From: JASJBU01 sp963790775
GTDB lineage: Bacteria; Pseudomonadota; Gammaproteobacteria; Chromatiales; Chromatiaceae
Assembly: GCA_963790775.1 (NCBI GenBank)
Contig: CAWBPR010000005.1
Coordinates: 434,001 to 498,000, forward strand
Direction: 5' to 3'
Length of the DNA stretch: 64,000 nucleotides
Below, in pieces: positions 1 to 9,030 of the stretch. Numbering within the stretch: position 1 is the stretch's first letter; each line of letters opens with the position of its first letter. The notes below the pieces were generated by a model that saw only the letters and a program-made list of their open reading frames with translations, searched no databases and was not told the DNA's origin. The translations under genes and the position numbers were made by a program.

Positions 1-1
1 C

Positions 2-802
2 ACGGTCAAGACATACCCGACTTTATCCAAAACCTACGGCGAGACGGTCTGCACGGCGGGTATCCGGGAGGATGGATCGTGGGTCCGTTTATACCCCGTT
101 CCCTTCCGGCGGCTTAATCAAGCACAGCAGTACAGGAAGTACAACTGGATCGAATGTCGGTTGCAGCGGAATCTAAAAGATCCCCGGCCGGAATCGTTTC
201 GGCCACTGGACCCTGCCGAGTTGATCCCGATATCCCACATGGATACAGTCAGTGAGTGGCGGGAACGTCGCCAGTTGATTCTGAACAAGGCTCGGGTCTA
301 TACAAGGCTGGAGGAGTTGATTTCCGGGGCGAAGGATAACCGCCTGTCTCTGGCTGTTTTCAAACCGGCAAGGATTCTCGGCTTTGTCTGGGAAGCAGAA
401 GACAGGGAATGGGATGCAGACAAGCTCCGGCAAATGCGGGAAATGTATAAGCAAATGGATATGTTCGAGGACAACGCCTGGCGTGAAACCTTTCGCATTA
501 TCCCTAAACTACCCTACAGTTTTTCCTACCGCTTTCATGACGCTGATGGCCGTGAATCGAAAATGCAGATTCTGGACTGGGAGGTGGGCGCGCTTTTCTG
601 GAACTGCATGAAGGCTTGTAACAATGATGAGAGCCTTGCACTAGAAAAGGTTCGGGCGAAGTACCTTGATGAATTTTTGACAAAGGATCTACATTTATTC
701 CTGGGTACAACACAACAATTCCATTTTGTAGCTCCCAATCCGTGGGTGGTTATCGGTGTCTTTCCTGTGCCACACAAAATGCAGGATGATCTGTTTACGT
801 GA
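2..802 (+). CDS. Uncharacterised protein, 5'-truncated by window edge
   Basis: The reading frame is open from the first complete codon at base 2, so the true start lies outside the window and at least 266 residues are present. It starts TVKTYPTLSKTYGETVCTAG and is rich in aromatic and charged residues, with no membrane segment or catalytic motif I can name. The C-terminal stretch around FHFVAPNPWVVIGVFPVP looks like a conserved beta-rich end. I do not recognise the family with certainty. Its position next to a toxin-antitoxin pair and a restriction gene suggests a defence-island passenger (inference). Bases 803-1039 hold only a weak 39-codon ORF (803-922). Confidence 0.6.
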   Translation, partial: TVKTYPTLSKTYGETVCTAGIREDGSWVRLYPVPFRRLNQAQQYRKYNWIECRLQRNLKDPRPESFRPLDPAELIPISHMDTVSEWRERRQLILNKARVYTRLEELISGAKDNRLSLAVFKPARILGFVWEAEDREWDADKLRQMREMYKQMDMFEDNAWRETFRIIPKLPYSFSYRFHDADGRESKMQILDWEVGALFWNCMKACNNDESLALEKVRAKYLDEFLTKDLHLFLGTTQQFHFVAPNPWVVIGVFPVPHKMQDDLFT

Positions 803-1039
803 ATGGAAGAGGCAGATTTGAAGGTGAAAAACGCTGGCGGCGATACCGGCCTGGTTGAATGGCTATTGAACACAATATTGGTAAATCAGTCCGAAACAAT
901 GGTTGTTTTGTCTAATAGATGAGCGATGCAGGATAAAAATATCGTGTTATCAGTGAGTTATTTGTATGGCGGATTACGGTGAATCATGGCGGTTTGCCAA
1001 TAGGAAGTTCGATAGAAAAGAGTGGAAAAGAAATAAATC

Positions 1040-1243
1040 ATGAGCCCGCCGGCCTACACCGAAGACACCCTTGTCCAGCAGATCACTGCCGACTACCTGG
1101 AGCTGGAATTCGCCTGCCGGTCGGCGTATGCCGGTATTTATGAGAATATAGGGCGGAAATGGCTCATGAGTTACCTCGACTGCTTTATGCGTTGCCATAC
1201 GACAATCGATGAAAACAGACACAATCAGGCGATCTACCAATGA
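1040..1243 (+). pseudogene. Fragment of a second hsdR 5' end
   Basis: The first ~22 codons (YTEDTLVQQITADYLE) parallel the N-terminus of the HsdR gene starting at 1882 (YNEDTLVQQTTADYLE), and the resemblance continues weakly to about base 1150. After that the frame reads unrelated sequence and stops at 1243, overlapping the ATG of the next gene by four bases. DNA identity between the two copies is clearly below 90 percent, so this looks like the remnant of a divergent second restriction gene, or an old duplication, rather than a recent repeat. The short ORF may still be translated as a leader, but no function is suggested. Confidence 0.55.
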
Positions 1244-1530
1244 GAAAACAACAGGTTATTGAGTTGCTGGATGCACACAAGGCGGCGTTGTCTGAACGCT
1301 TCGGTGTGACGGAACTCGCGCTGTTCGGCTCGACGGCGCGTGATACGGCAGGTGAGGGCAGCGATGTCGATATTCTTGTTTCCTTCGACGGGCCGGCTAC
1401 CTCGAAACGTTATTTCGGTGTCCAGTTCTATCTGGAGGATCTGCTGGGTTGCCCGGTGGACCTGGTCACGAACAAGGCGCTTCGTCCGGAGCTTCGACCG
1501 TATGTGGAAAAGGAAGCCATCCATGTCTGA
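1240..1530 (+). CDS. mntA: MntA-like minimal nucleotidyltransferase antitoxin
   Basis: 96 residues. The nucleotidyltransferase signature GSTARDTAGEGSDVDILV (about residues 27-44) gives the GSx10-DxD arrangement of the polymerase-beta fold. In characterised HepT/MntA pairs this protein AMPylates the HEPN toxin near its RNase motif and neutralises it. The gene overlaps the following HEPN gene by eight bases, the usual coupling of these pairs. The start ATG overlaps the stop of the preceding fragment (ATGA). The third catalytic acidic residue may be in the PVDLV segment near residue 73. Family assignment is firm; the antitoxin role is by analogy. Confidence 0.88.
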   Translation: MRKQQVIELLDAHKAALSERFGVTELALFGSTARDTAGEGSDVDILVSFDGPATSKRYFGVQFYLEDLLGCPVDLVTNKALRPELRPYVEKEAIHV

Positions 1531-1870
1531 TTCGCATACGTCGCAACGGGAATGGCGTTTCTATATTCAGGATATGACTGGTTTCGCGGAAAAGTGCCTG
1601 GCTTATACCGAGGGCATGGACCAGCAAACATTCACATCCAGCAGAATGACCTATGACGCGACCTTGCGTAACCTGGAGCTGATCGGGGAGGCGGCTACCC
1701 ATGTGCCTGATGACATCCGCGCGGCGCATACTGACATTCCCTGGCGGATGATAATAGCCACGCGGAACCGCCTGATTCATGCTTATCTGGGGATCGATGA
1801 GGATACGATCTGGAGCATTATCAGGGACGATATACCTGCGTTGATTACGAAGCTGGAAGAAATAGCCTGA
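1523..1870 (+). CDS. hepT: HepT-like HEPN domain toxin (RNase)
   Basis: 115 residues from ATG 1523, which lies inside the end of the nucleotidyltransferase gene. The helical HEPN (DUF86) fold is shown by ATLRNLELIGEAATHVP near the middle and the catalytic RNxxxH motif RNRLIH followed by AYLGID, as in HepT ribonucleases. Such toxins cleave RNA and are silenced by AMPylation of the Tyr just after the motif; that Tyr is present. An in-frame upstream extension (to 1340) exists but would be antisense-like overlap with mntA, so I reject it. Both genes of the pair look intact although the restriction gene around them is broken. Confidence 0.88.
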   Translation: MSDSHTSQREWRFYIQDMTGFAEKCLAYTEGMDQQTFTSSRMTYDATLRNLELIGEAATHVPDDIRAAHTDIPWRMIIATRNRLIHAYLGIDEDTIWSIIRDDIPALITKLEEIA

Positions 1871-2745
1871 ACTGTTTGTGAATGCCATATAACGAAGACA
1901 CTCTCGTCCAGCAGACCACCGCCGATTACCTGGAACAGCAGCTCGGTTGGCAGTCGGTCTACGCCTACAACAGCGAGGACTTCGGGCAGGACAGTCTACT
2001 TGGTCGCGCTTCCGACCGTGAGGTGGTGCTAATACGCCCGCTGCGTGAGAAGTTGATGTCGCTGAACCCAGGCCTGCGGATGCGGCCTATGATGATGCGG
2101 TACGCCAGATCACTGCCACTGTCGCCTCGCAGACCCTGGCCGCCACCAACCGCGAAAACTACGCCCAGATGCGCGACGGTGTACAGGTCACCTTCCGTAA
2201 CGAGCAGGGTGAGCGGGTGCGGCAACGGCTGCGGGTACTCGATTTTGAGACGCCGGAAAATAACGATTTTCTCTGCGTGCGCGAGCTGTGGGTGAAGGGC
2301 GATCTCTACCGGCGGCGGGCGGACATCATCGGTTTCGTCAACGGCCTGCCGCTGCTGTTCATCGAGTGCAAGAACCTGCACAAGAATCTCAAGACCGCCT
2401 TCGAGCAGAACTTCTCCGACTACCGCGACACCATCCCGCACCTGTTTCACCACAATGCCATCGTGATGTTCGGCAACGGTGAACAGGCAAAGATCGGCTC
2501 GATCACCAGCCGCTGGGAGCATTTCAACGAATGGAAGCGTCTGGCCGAGGAGACGCCGGGTGCGGTGGACATGGAGACGCTGCTCAAGGGCGTGTGTGAT
2601 AAGCGCAACTTTCTCGATCTGGTGGAGAACTTTATTCTGTTCGATGAGACCGCCGGTGAGCCGAAGAAGATCATCGCCCGCAACCACCAGTTTCTTGGTG
2701 TTAACCGTGCCATCGCGGCGGTAGCGAGACGCTACCGGCCCGCGA

Positions 2746-2846
2746 CCCTCACCCGGCCTCTCTCAGAGGGAGAGGAACAAGACACGCTGCGTGATCAGGG
2801 TGATCATCTCCCTTCTCCCAGCGGGAGAAGGGCCGGGGATGAGGGC
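2746..2846. repeat. REP-like interspersed repeat inside hsdR
   Basis: The block begins CCCTCACCCGGCCTCTCTC and ends GGGCCGGGGATGAGGG. It contains two hairpin halves (CTCTCTCAGAGGGAGAG and CTCCCTTCTCCCAGCGGGAGAAGGG). This is the layout of a common intergenic palindromic repeat in Gammaproteobacteria. Here it is read in frame through the HsdR linker between the nuclease and helicase domains, adding about 34 residues rich in Pro, Ser, Gly and Arg. Confidence 0.6.
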
Positions 2847-5029
2847 AAAAAGCCGGACGACCTAAGTCGGCTCGGCGTTTTCTGGCACACACAGGGCTCC
2901 GGCAAGAGCTATTCGATGGTGATGTTTACCCGCAAGGTGCACCGCAAGCTCGGCGGCAACTTTACCTTTCTGGTGCTGACCGACCGCGACGACCTCGACA
3001 CTCAGATCTACAAGACCTTCGCCCATTGCGGCGTGGTGAGCGAGCAGGAGCCGTGCCGTGCCGCCAGCGGCCATCACCTGAATGACGTTGCTGACCCAGC
3101 ATAAGGCCTATGTGTTCTCACTGATCCAGAAGTTCAATCAGAAGGTGGAGCCGGAACAGCCCTATAGCGAGCGCGACGATATCATCGTCATCACTGACGA
3201 GGCGCACCGCACCCAGTACGGTACGCTGGCTCTCAACCTGCGAAATGCCCTGCCCAATGCCAGCTACATCGGCTTTACCGGTACGCCGCTGTTCAAGGAC
3301 GACGAGATCACACGGCGGGTGTTCGGCGAGTATGTCTCCACCTACGACTTTCAGCGGGCAGTGGACGACAACGCTACGGTGCCGCTCTACTACGACGCCC
3401 GGGGTGAGAAGCTGGGCGTGGCCATCAGTGACCTCAACGAACGCATTGCCGAAAAGCTGGAAGAGCTGGAGACCGACAACATCGATGTCGACCAGAGACT
3501 GGAAAGAGAGCTCAAGCGCGACTACCACATCATCACCGCCGACAAGCGGCTCGATCACGTGGCGCGGGACTTCGTGCAGCACTACTCGACTGCGTGGGAG
3601 ACCGGCAAGGCCATGTTGGTGTGCATAGACAAGGTGACCTGCGTGCGCATGCATCGCCTGATTGAGTTTTACTGGCAGGAGCGAAGCCGCGAGCTGGAGA
3701 AGGAACTGGCATCGATCGCCGACGACCAGGAGGAGCTGTTCCGTCGCCGTCAGCTCGATTGGATGCGCGAGACCCGCATGGCGGTGGTAGTGAGCGAGGA
3801 GCAGGGCGAGGTGGACAAGTTCCGCAAGTGGGATCTGGACATCATCCCGCACCGCAGGCCGATTAAGGAGGGCATCGACCTGCCCGAGTCGATGCGCAGC
3901 AAGCCGGAGTATCGCAATATGCAGACCATGGCGCTGGATGATGCCTTCAAGGTGGAGGAACACCCGCTGCGCGTGGCCATCGTCTGCGCCATGTGGCTGA
4001 CCGGCTTTGATGTGCCGAGCCTCGCTACGCTCTATCTCGACAAACCACTCAAGGCCCACACCCTGATGCAGGCCATCGCCCGCGCCAACCGCGTGAATGA
4101 GGGCAAGAACAACGGTCTGATCGTGGACTACTGCGGCATCCTCAAGCACCTGCGCAAGGCGCTGGCGACCTTCGCCGGCGCTCAGCCAGGCGGGGAGGGC
4201 GGCGAGACCGACCCGGCGAGGCCGGACGAGGAGTTGCTGGCGGACCTGGTAGAGGCCATCGCCCTGGTGCGGGCCTTCCTCGGAGACCGGGACACCGCAC
4301 TCGATGATGTCATTCAGAAGACCGGCTTCGAGCGTAACGCCGCCATCGTGGCCTGCAAGGAGGCGGCCAACGAAAACGACGAGAGCCGCAAGCGCTTCGA
4401 GGTGATGTGTCGAGAGGTGTTCAAGAAGTTCAAGGCGTGCATCAATGTCCAGGGCGTGAATGCCTACCGGTCTGATCGGGATGCGATCAATATCGTCTAC
4501 AAGAGCCTGCAACAGGATCGCGAGCAGGCCGATATCACCGACATCATCCGGCAATTGCATCAGGTGGTGGACGAGGCGATCGAGGTGCAGCCTTCCCGCG
4601 TGGGTGAGGAATCCGCACCCTACGACATCAGCCAGATCGATTTTGACCGGTTACGCCAAGAGTTCGAGCGTAGCCCGAGAAAGAATACCACTGTCCAGGA
4701 TCTGCGCCAGGCGGTTGAGCAACGCCTGCTACGTCTCTTGCAGCAAAACCCGCTGCGCACCGACTTCCAGCAACACTACGAGAACATCGTTTCAGAGTAC
4801 AACCGCGAGAAGGACCGGGCGACTATCGAGCAGACATTCGAGGCCTTGTTCAAGCTGGTTCAGGGACTCGATGAAGAAGAACACAGGGCCGTTCGTGAAG
4901 GACTGGACGAAGAGTCGCTGGCGATTTTCGATCTGTTGAAGAAACCGGATTTGAAGTCTGCTGATATCAAAAGGATCAAGACGGTCGCCGCTGAACTCGT
5001 TACTCGTGAGGGAGAAATTATCAATACTC

Positions 5030-5967
5030 CTCCCAGTCTAGATGAGCTTTACAATCAGTATGGTGAGTCATGGCGCATCATCCATGAAGAGAGCCTGTTT
5101 GATTACATCGATGGAAATACGACAGACACCTTTACGGACCGAAATTTTCCTGAAGGATTTGTCACTTCATTCATTCTCTCTGATACCGAGAGGGTTGAGG
5201 CGGAATTGATATGTGGTGAGGCTGGAATTACAGATTCAGTGTTACTTCAAGCTTGTATCTTGGACGTGGGCCTTACCGGTGATACCAGTTTTGCAGATTT
5301 CCCTGCGAATCTTGCCTCGCCGAGGGATTCGATTTCGATTGATGATTCACTAGGTCAATCCATTGATAATCCAGCAAAAAGCTGCCTAGAGATCCGCCAG
5401 TATGGTGTTGTCGATGGGGATCGTAAATATTGGATCGAGTTACCCAGTGGAGTCTATGAAATGTATTGCAACTTCAGCGCAGATACTGGTGGCTGGACCC
5501 GTGTTGGTGCCCTGGATACGACCCTAGGTTACTGTGGGAATAACGAGCTTCAGGATTTACGGTATGAGCCAGATGCGAGCATGGGTAAAATACCGGATAG
5601 TGAGACACAGGCTTTAATGACTGGTACCACTGGTTCACCCATAGAACTGATGTACTTCTCTCGCATCGATGGCCGTTATGTGTGGCATGCCCTGGAGAAC
5701 GTCATAGATTTCGATACAAGCAGTAAGCATAGTTCTTCAAGCTTCTACTGTAGTAATTGGCATTGTGACAACGGATCGATCGATGCCAGTGCATGTGGGA
5801 CAGAAGGAAACGGCTGTCCAGTGATAGCTCGCGGCATTGGAGGTTACTACAAGAAAATCTATGTTGATTCTAGTTTTGATCGCCATATTCGTGGGATGCA
5901 CGTTAACGGAACGATGTGTGGGCTACCAAACTACGAAAGGGCAAGTATTTGGATCTATGTCCGTTAA
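5030..5967 (+). other. VWD-associated plus fibrinogen-like adhesin tail fused to hsdR
   Basis: About 310 codons continuous with the helicase frame. The first part (SLDELYNQYGESWRI, SLFDY, FTDRNFPEGFV, then ICGEAGITDSVLLQACILDV and LTGDTSFAD) matches the C-terminal extension that follows von Willebrand type D domains in secreted bacterial proteins. The last part (KSCLEIRQYGVVDGDRKYWI, YCNFSADTGGWTRVG, later Cys pairs and IWIYVR at the end) resembles fibrinogen-related domains. Base composition falls sharply toward A+T near 5000. These are extracellular, disulfide-type sequences, so the join to a cytoplasmic motor is most simply a recombination scar or assembly chimera. No signal peptide can serve this tail. 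Confidence 0.65.
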
Positions 5968-6688
5968 ATATCGTGCGCCTCTCCATCTTCTTCGCTAATT
6001 CACCCTGCTCGTAGTAGAGCAGGGCGATGGGTACACCGATGGCGCGGGCGACTATGCCGGGGTGCCATCGGTGATGCCTTGTTCCTGCGGGTGGTGTAGG
6101 TATGGCCCAGGCCGGACTAGCGGATTTCCAAAAGCGTCACACTCAAGTCGTAACACATGGACTATGTATTAAACGGGTGTTGCGAGATAACGCCAGATCC
6201 CAGAGTCATTACGGATGATGCCAAAGCAGGCCCTGGCCAGTCTCCTGTCCAGGGTTTTTTAATGGAGTTATCAATTACGATATATTGTTTGGGATACGGG
6301 TCAGGGATTATGAGACCTCGGCCTGAAATATTAATTCATTATAAACAGCATGTTATGCACGCTGACTCTGTGCAAACGTGACTCAAAATGACACAATTGG
6401 CCACGTTGTGACAGGAGTGAGCCACGATTTGGTCACGCTGCTGGAGTGAGTAGACTAGGCATATTGTTCAAGTTGCAATGCATAATGCTAGACCCTCCGG
6501 CCCACTCTCTAACCCACTAGACCTGACTCTCCAGCCCATGATGAGGAGACAGGTATCTATCAGGCCTCGACCAGCCGCATAGAGAACTTCAAGCAGGGCA
6601 TTACGCTGGCTTACTTCCAGCGGATTGCAACTGCCTTGCACCCATCAGCGACCTGGTGGGTGTACCTGAGGGGCACTGAGCGGGAGGG
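5968..6688. other. Gene-poor stretch with degenerate regulator fragments
   Basis: No intact gene is supported. On the minus strand about 5975-6055 reads ARAIGVPIALLYYEQGELAK, like the C-terminal part of a Cro/cI-type HTH regulator. On the plus strand about 6549-6690 reads TSRIENFKQGITLAYFQRIA, again like an HTH second half, ending in TGA at 6690. Both lack starts and full domains. A 74-codon ORF at 6157-6381 runs through a terminator and has no support. The stretch is best seen as phage or island debris between the hsdR fusion and the phage replication remnant. Confidence 0.35.
6231..6260 (+). terminator. Rho-independent terminator-like hairpin
   Basis: CCCTGG (6231) pairs with CCAGGG (6249), with a 12-base loop, and is followed by six T. 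It would end plus-strand transcription leaving the hsdR fusion, but no intact gene lies directly upstream. Confidence 0.5.
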
Positions 6689-6691
6689 ATG

Positions 6692-6974
6692 AATTGGCCA
6701 GTCCTCAGACAGAGCGCGGATTTACCCGGCTGGCGGACGAGCTGCTGGATGAGCTTATCCGTTTACCAAGCGGCAGTACAAGGTGGTGCTGGCGGTGATC
6801 CGCAAGACCTATGGCTTTCAGAAGCGGGTGGATGACCTCACGGCCCCGCAACTGGGGGCTGCACCGGGCCATGTGATGCGGGCGATCAACAAGCTGGTGG
6901 CAGTGAATGTGGTATTAAAACAGGCAGGGCAATACGGGCAGATGCTGTAGATCAATAAGGATTACGAGTCATGA
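6692..6974 (+). pseudogene. Phage replication protein O, N-terminal domain remnant
   Basis: Combining frames gives TERGFTRLADELLDELIRLP, then YKVVLAVIRKTYGFQKRVDD, then HVMRAINKLVAVNVVLKQ and INKDYES. This is the winged-helix origin-binding N-terminal domain of lambda-type replication protein O (typically GFTRLANELLEAL ... VIRKTYGFNKK). It is broken by a frameshift near 6764 and by a TAG before the final INKDYES segment. No P protein or helicase loader follows. With the HTH fragments upstream this marks a decayed prophage or satellite whose edge lies against the 3' end of tRNA-Pro. Confidence 0.65.
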
Positions 6975-7008
6975 GAAATAACGGTTTGAGATAACTTGCT
7001 GATTTAAT

Positions 7009-7086
7009 TGGTCGGGGTGAGAGGATTTGAACCTCCGGCCCCTGCCTCCCGAAGACAGTGCTCTACCAAGCTGAGCTACACCCCGA
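7009..7086 (-). tRNA. tRNA-Pro (anticodon CGG)
   Basis: Read on the minus strand the sequence folds as a cloverleaf: acceptor TCGGGGT pairs with ACCCCGA, D arm AGCTC/GAGC, anticodon stem CTGTC/GGCAG with loop TTCGGGA, and T arm with GGTTCAAATCC. The anticodon is CGG (proline). CCA is encoded. The 3' end faces the phage remnant to the left, the usual side for integration. Confidence 0.93.
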
Positions 7087-7177
7087 TAATGGTTCCGGCC
7101 GGCAGCCGGGCTTTGCATCTAAGGGGCGGGATCCCTTTGCAAAGAGGCGCTGATGATAATGGAATCCCCACCCCGAT

Positions 7178-8146
7178 TCAATTTGTTCGGGCAACGGAAA
7201 AATCCGCCAGGCCGGCCAGGGCCTCCCGATAAGGAGAGGCTGGGATGATTTCCAGGGCGGCTTTGGCCTGCTCCGCCTGGTCTCGGGCCAGTTTTTCCGT
7301 ATAGTCGATGGCGTTGCCGGCGCGGATCATCTCCATCACAAAATCGATTTCGTCGAGGCCGCCGTGCTCGATAACCTTCTGCAAACGCCTGCGCTGCTCT
7401 TCATTCGCCATTTTCATGGCCTGAATCAGGGGCAGGGTGGGTTTGCCCTCGGCCAGATCGTCGCCGATATTTTTACCGATATCCTGGTTGGAGGCGTTGT
7501 AGTCCAGTGCATCATCCACCAGCTGGAAGGCGATGCCCAGATGCAGGCCATAATCGGCCATCGCCTGCTCCTGTTCCGGTGCGGCCCCGGAGATGACTCC
7601 GCCGAGCCGGGCGCCTGCCTCGAACAGGGTGGCGGTCTTGCGCTTGATCACCTCCATGTAATCATGCTCGCTGGCATCCGGGTTGTGGACGTTCAGCAGC
7701 TGCAGTACTTCGCCTTCGGCAATGCGGTTGGTGGCGTGGGAGAGGATGTCCATGATCCGCATCTGACCCACATCCACCATCATCTCAAATGACCGTGAGT
7801 AGAGAAAATCCCCCACCAGCACACTCGCCTCATTGCCCCACACGGCATTCGCCGTCTCCCGGTTACGCCTTAATTCAGAGGCGTCCACCACGTCGTCGTG
7901 CAGCAGGGTGGCGGTATGGATAAACTCGATGATTGCCGCCAGGTCGATGTGTTTGTCATGCGTATAACCACAGGCGCGGGCAGCCAGCAGCACGATCATC
8001 GGGCGCAGGCGCTTGCCGCCGCTGTTCACGATATAGGCGCCGATCTGATTGATCAGCACCACATCGGACTGCAGTCGCTTGATGATGAGCCGGTCAACAA
8101 CCTGCATATCCTCTGCAATCAGCTCGCGAATGTTGGAAATGTCCAT
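7178..8146 (-). CDS. ispB: Octaprenyl diphosphate synthase (polyprenyl synthetase)
   Basis: 322 residues, the normal length for IspB. It extends FPP with IPP units to make the ubiquinone or menaquinone side chain. The first aspartate-rich motif is in LLHDDVVDASELRR (about residues 82-95) and the second in LVDDALDYNAS (about 210-220); GGKRLRP near residue 43 binds the allylic substrate. It starts at an ATG (MDISNIRELIAEDM). It is transcribed on the same strand as mutM but with a 68-base gap. The plus-strand neighbour rplU, often found here, is absent. Confident by motif and length. Confidence 0.93.
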   Translation of the reverse strand: MDISNIRELIAEDMQVVDRLIIKRLQSDVVLINQIGAYIVNSGGKRLRPMIVLLAARACGYTHDKHIDLAAIIEFIHTATLLHDDVVDASELRRNRETANAVWGNEASVLVGDFLYSRSFEMMVDVGQMRIMDILSHATNRIAEGEVLQLLNVHNPDASEHDYMEVIKRKTATLFEAGARLGGVISGAAPEQEQAMADYGLHLGIAFQLVDDALDYNASNQDIGKNIGDDLAEGKPTLPLIQAMKMANEEQRRRLQKVIEHGGLDEIDFVMEMIRAGNAIDYTEKLARDQAEQAKAALEIIPASPYREALAGLADFSVARTN

Positions 8147-8214
8147 AGATTACGGCACTTAAAAAAACCTACGCATGCTAGGAGGGGTAGCGATGAGTGT
8201 CAAGCTTAATGGAC

Positions 8215-9030
8215 TCATCGCTGGCATTTGGGGCAGTAAAAGCTGGAACGCTGCCCCATGGTCTTTTGCTTGATGGGGGTTCCACACCGAAGGCAGGCTT
8301 GATCGGTCCGTCCATAGACCTGCAGGGACTGGGAAAAATAACCCGGGCGACCATCTTCCTGTTGAAAATCACGCAGCGTGGTGCCTCCCTGCGCGATTGC
8401 CTGGCGCAGGACCTCGATGATCATCGACGCCAGTCTTGCATAGCGCGGCAATGCAATCCGGTTAGCGGGACGCGCTGGATGGATGCCGGCGAGAAACAGG
8501 GCTTCGTTGGCGTAGATGTTTCCCACTCCGACGACGATCCTGCTGTCCATGATCAGCTGTTTGATGGCCAGGCGGCGGCGCTGGCCGATTGCATGCAGAT
8601 AGGCGCCGTTGAATTCACCATCCAGGGGTTCCGGGCCAAGGTGCTGCAGGAGCTTGTGATCGCTCAGCGGCGCAGTGGTCCAGAGGATAGCGCCGAAGCG
8701 CCGGGGGTCCCGCAGGCGCAGGATTGAGCCATTCTCGAAAGTGAGATCGAAATGATCATGCTTTTGCGCTGCTGTCTCCCGCTTGAGGATGCGCAGGCTG
8801 CCGGACATGCCGAGGTGGATGATCAGGGTGCCGTTCGGGAATGACAGCAGCAGATATTTGCCGCGCCTGCCGACCCGCAGCAGTGTTTGTCCGGGCAGGA
8901 TTCCGGCGATCTCCAGCGGCACCGGCCAGCGCAGTAGCGGCTGTCTGATCACCACCCCGGCGACCTTGGCTTGCGCTACATGGGGCTCGATACCCCGGCG
9001 TGTGGTTTCAACCTCGGGTAGTTCCGGCAT
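8215..9030 (-). CDS. mutM: Formamidopyrimidine-DNA glycosylase MutM (Fpg)
   Basis: 271 residues. MutM removes 8-oxoguanine and formamidopyrimidines and nicks the AP site. I chose ATG 9030 over the GTG one codon upstream because mature Fpg must begin PELPE with the catalytic N-terminal proline exposed. Seen: PELPEVETTRRG, the H2TH-region VVGVGNIYANEALF, and a C-terminal zinc finger C-x2-C-x16-C-x2-C (CLRCGTP to CPKC) as the last 24 residues or so. The start overlaps the stop of the DUF4340-like gene upstream by one base (TGATG), so the two are translationally coupled with the ABC cluster. Confidence 0.95.
   Translation of the reverse strand: MPELPEVETTRRGIEPHVAQAKVAGVVIRQPLLRWPVPLEIAGILPGQTLLRVGRRGKYLLLSFPNGTLIIHLGMSGSLRILKRETAAQKHDHFDLTFENGSILRLRDPRRFGAILWTTAPLSDHKLLQHLGPEPLDGEFNGAYLHAIGQRRRLAIKQLIMDSRIVVGVGNIYANEALFLAGIHPARPANRIALPRYARLASMIIEVLRQAIAQGGTTLRDFQQEDGRPGYFSQSLQVYGRTDQACLRCGTPIKQKTMGQRSSFYCPKCQR

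Larger units (their letters stand above)
1882..5967 (+). pseudogene. hsdR: Type I restriction endonuclease subunit R, frameshifted and fused to an adhesin tail
   Basis: HsdR is the motor/nuclease subunit of type I restriction systems. Seen here: N-terminus YNEDTLVQQTTADYLEQQLG, nuclease core RRADIIGFVNGLPLLFIECKN (D and ExK), Walker A TQGSGKS near 2895, DEAH box TDEAHRTQ near 3195, TGTPL, and the motif VI region QAIARANRVNEGKNNG near 4080. Two frameshifts break it: near 2075 (frame 1 to 0, one base missing) and near 3083 (one extra base, AAT[G]ACG). From about 5030 the HsdR C-terminal domain is replaced by extracellular-type sequence (separate entry). No hsdM or hsdS lies in the window. A 101-bp repeat sits in frame at 2746-2846. 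The restriction function is almost certainly lost if the sequence is right. Confidence 0.85.

Noticed and set aside
3118..4560. 480-codon minus-strand ORF under hsdR
   Set aside because: Antisense shadow of the helicase domain; composition (Leu, His, Val, Gln rich) is what reversed high-GC codons give.
6157..6381. 74-codon ORF
   Set aside because: Runs through the terminator hairpin at 6231-6260, has no ribosome site and no recognisable sequence.
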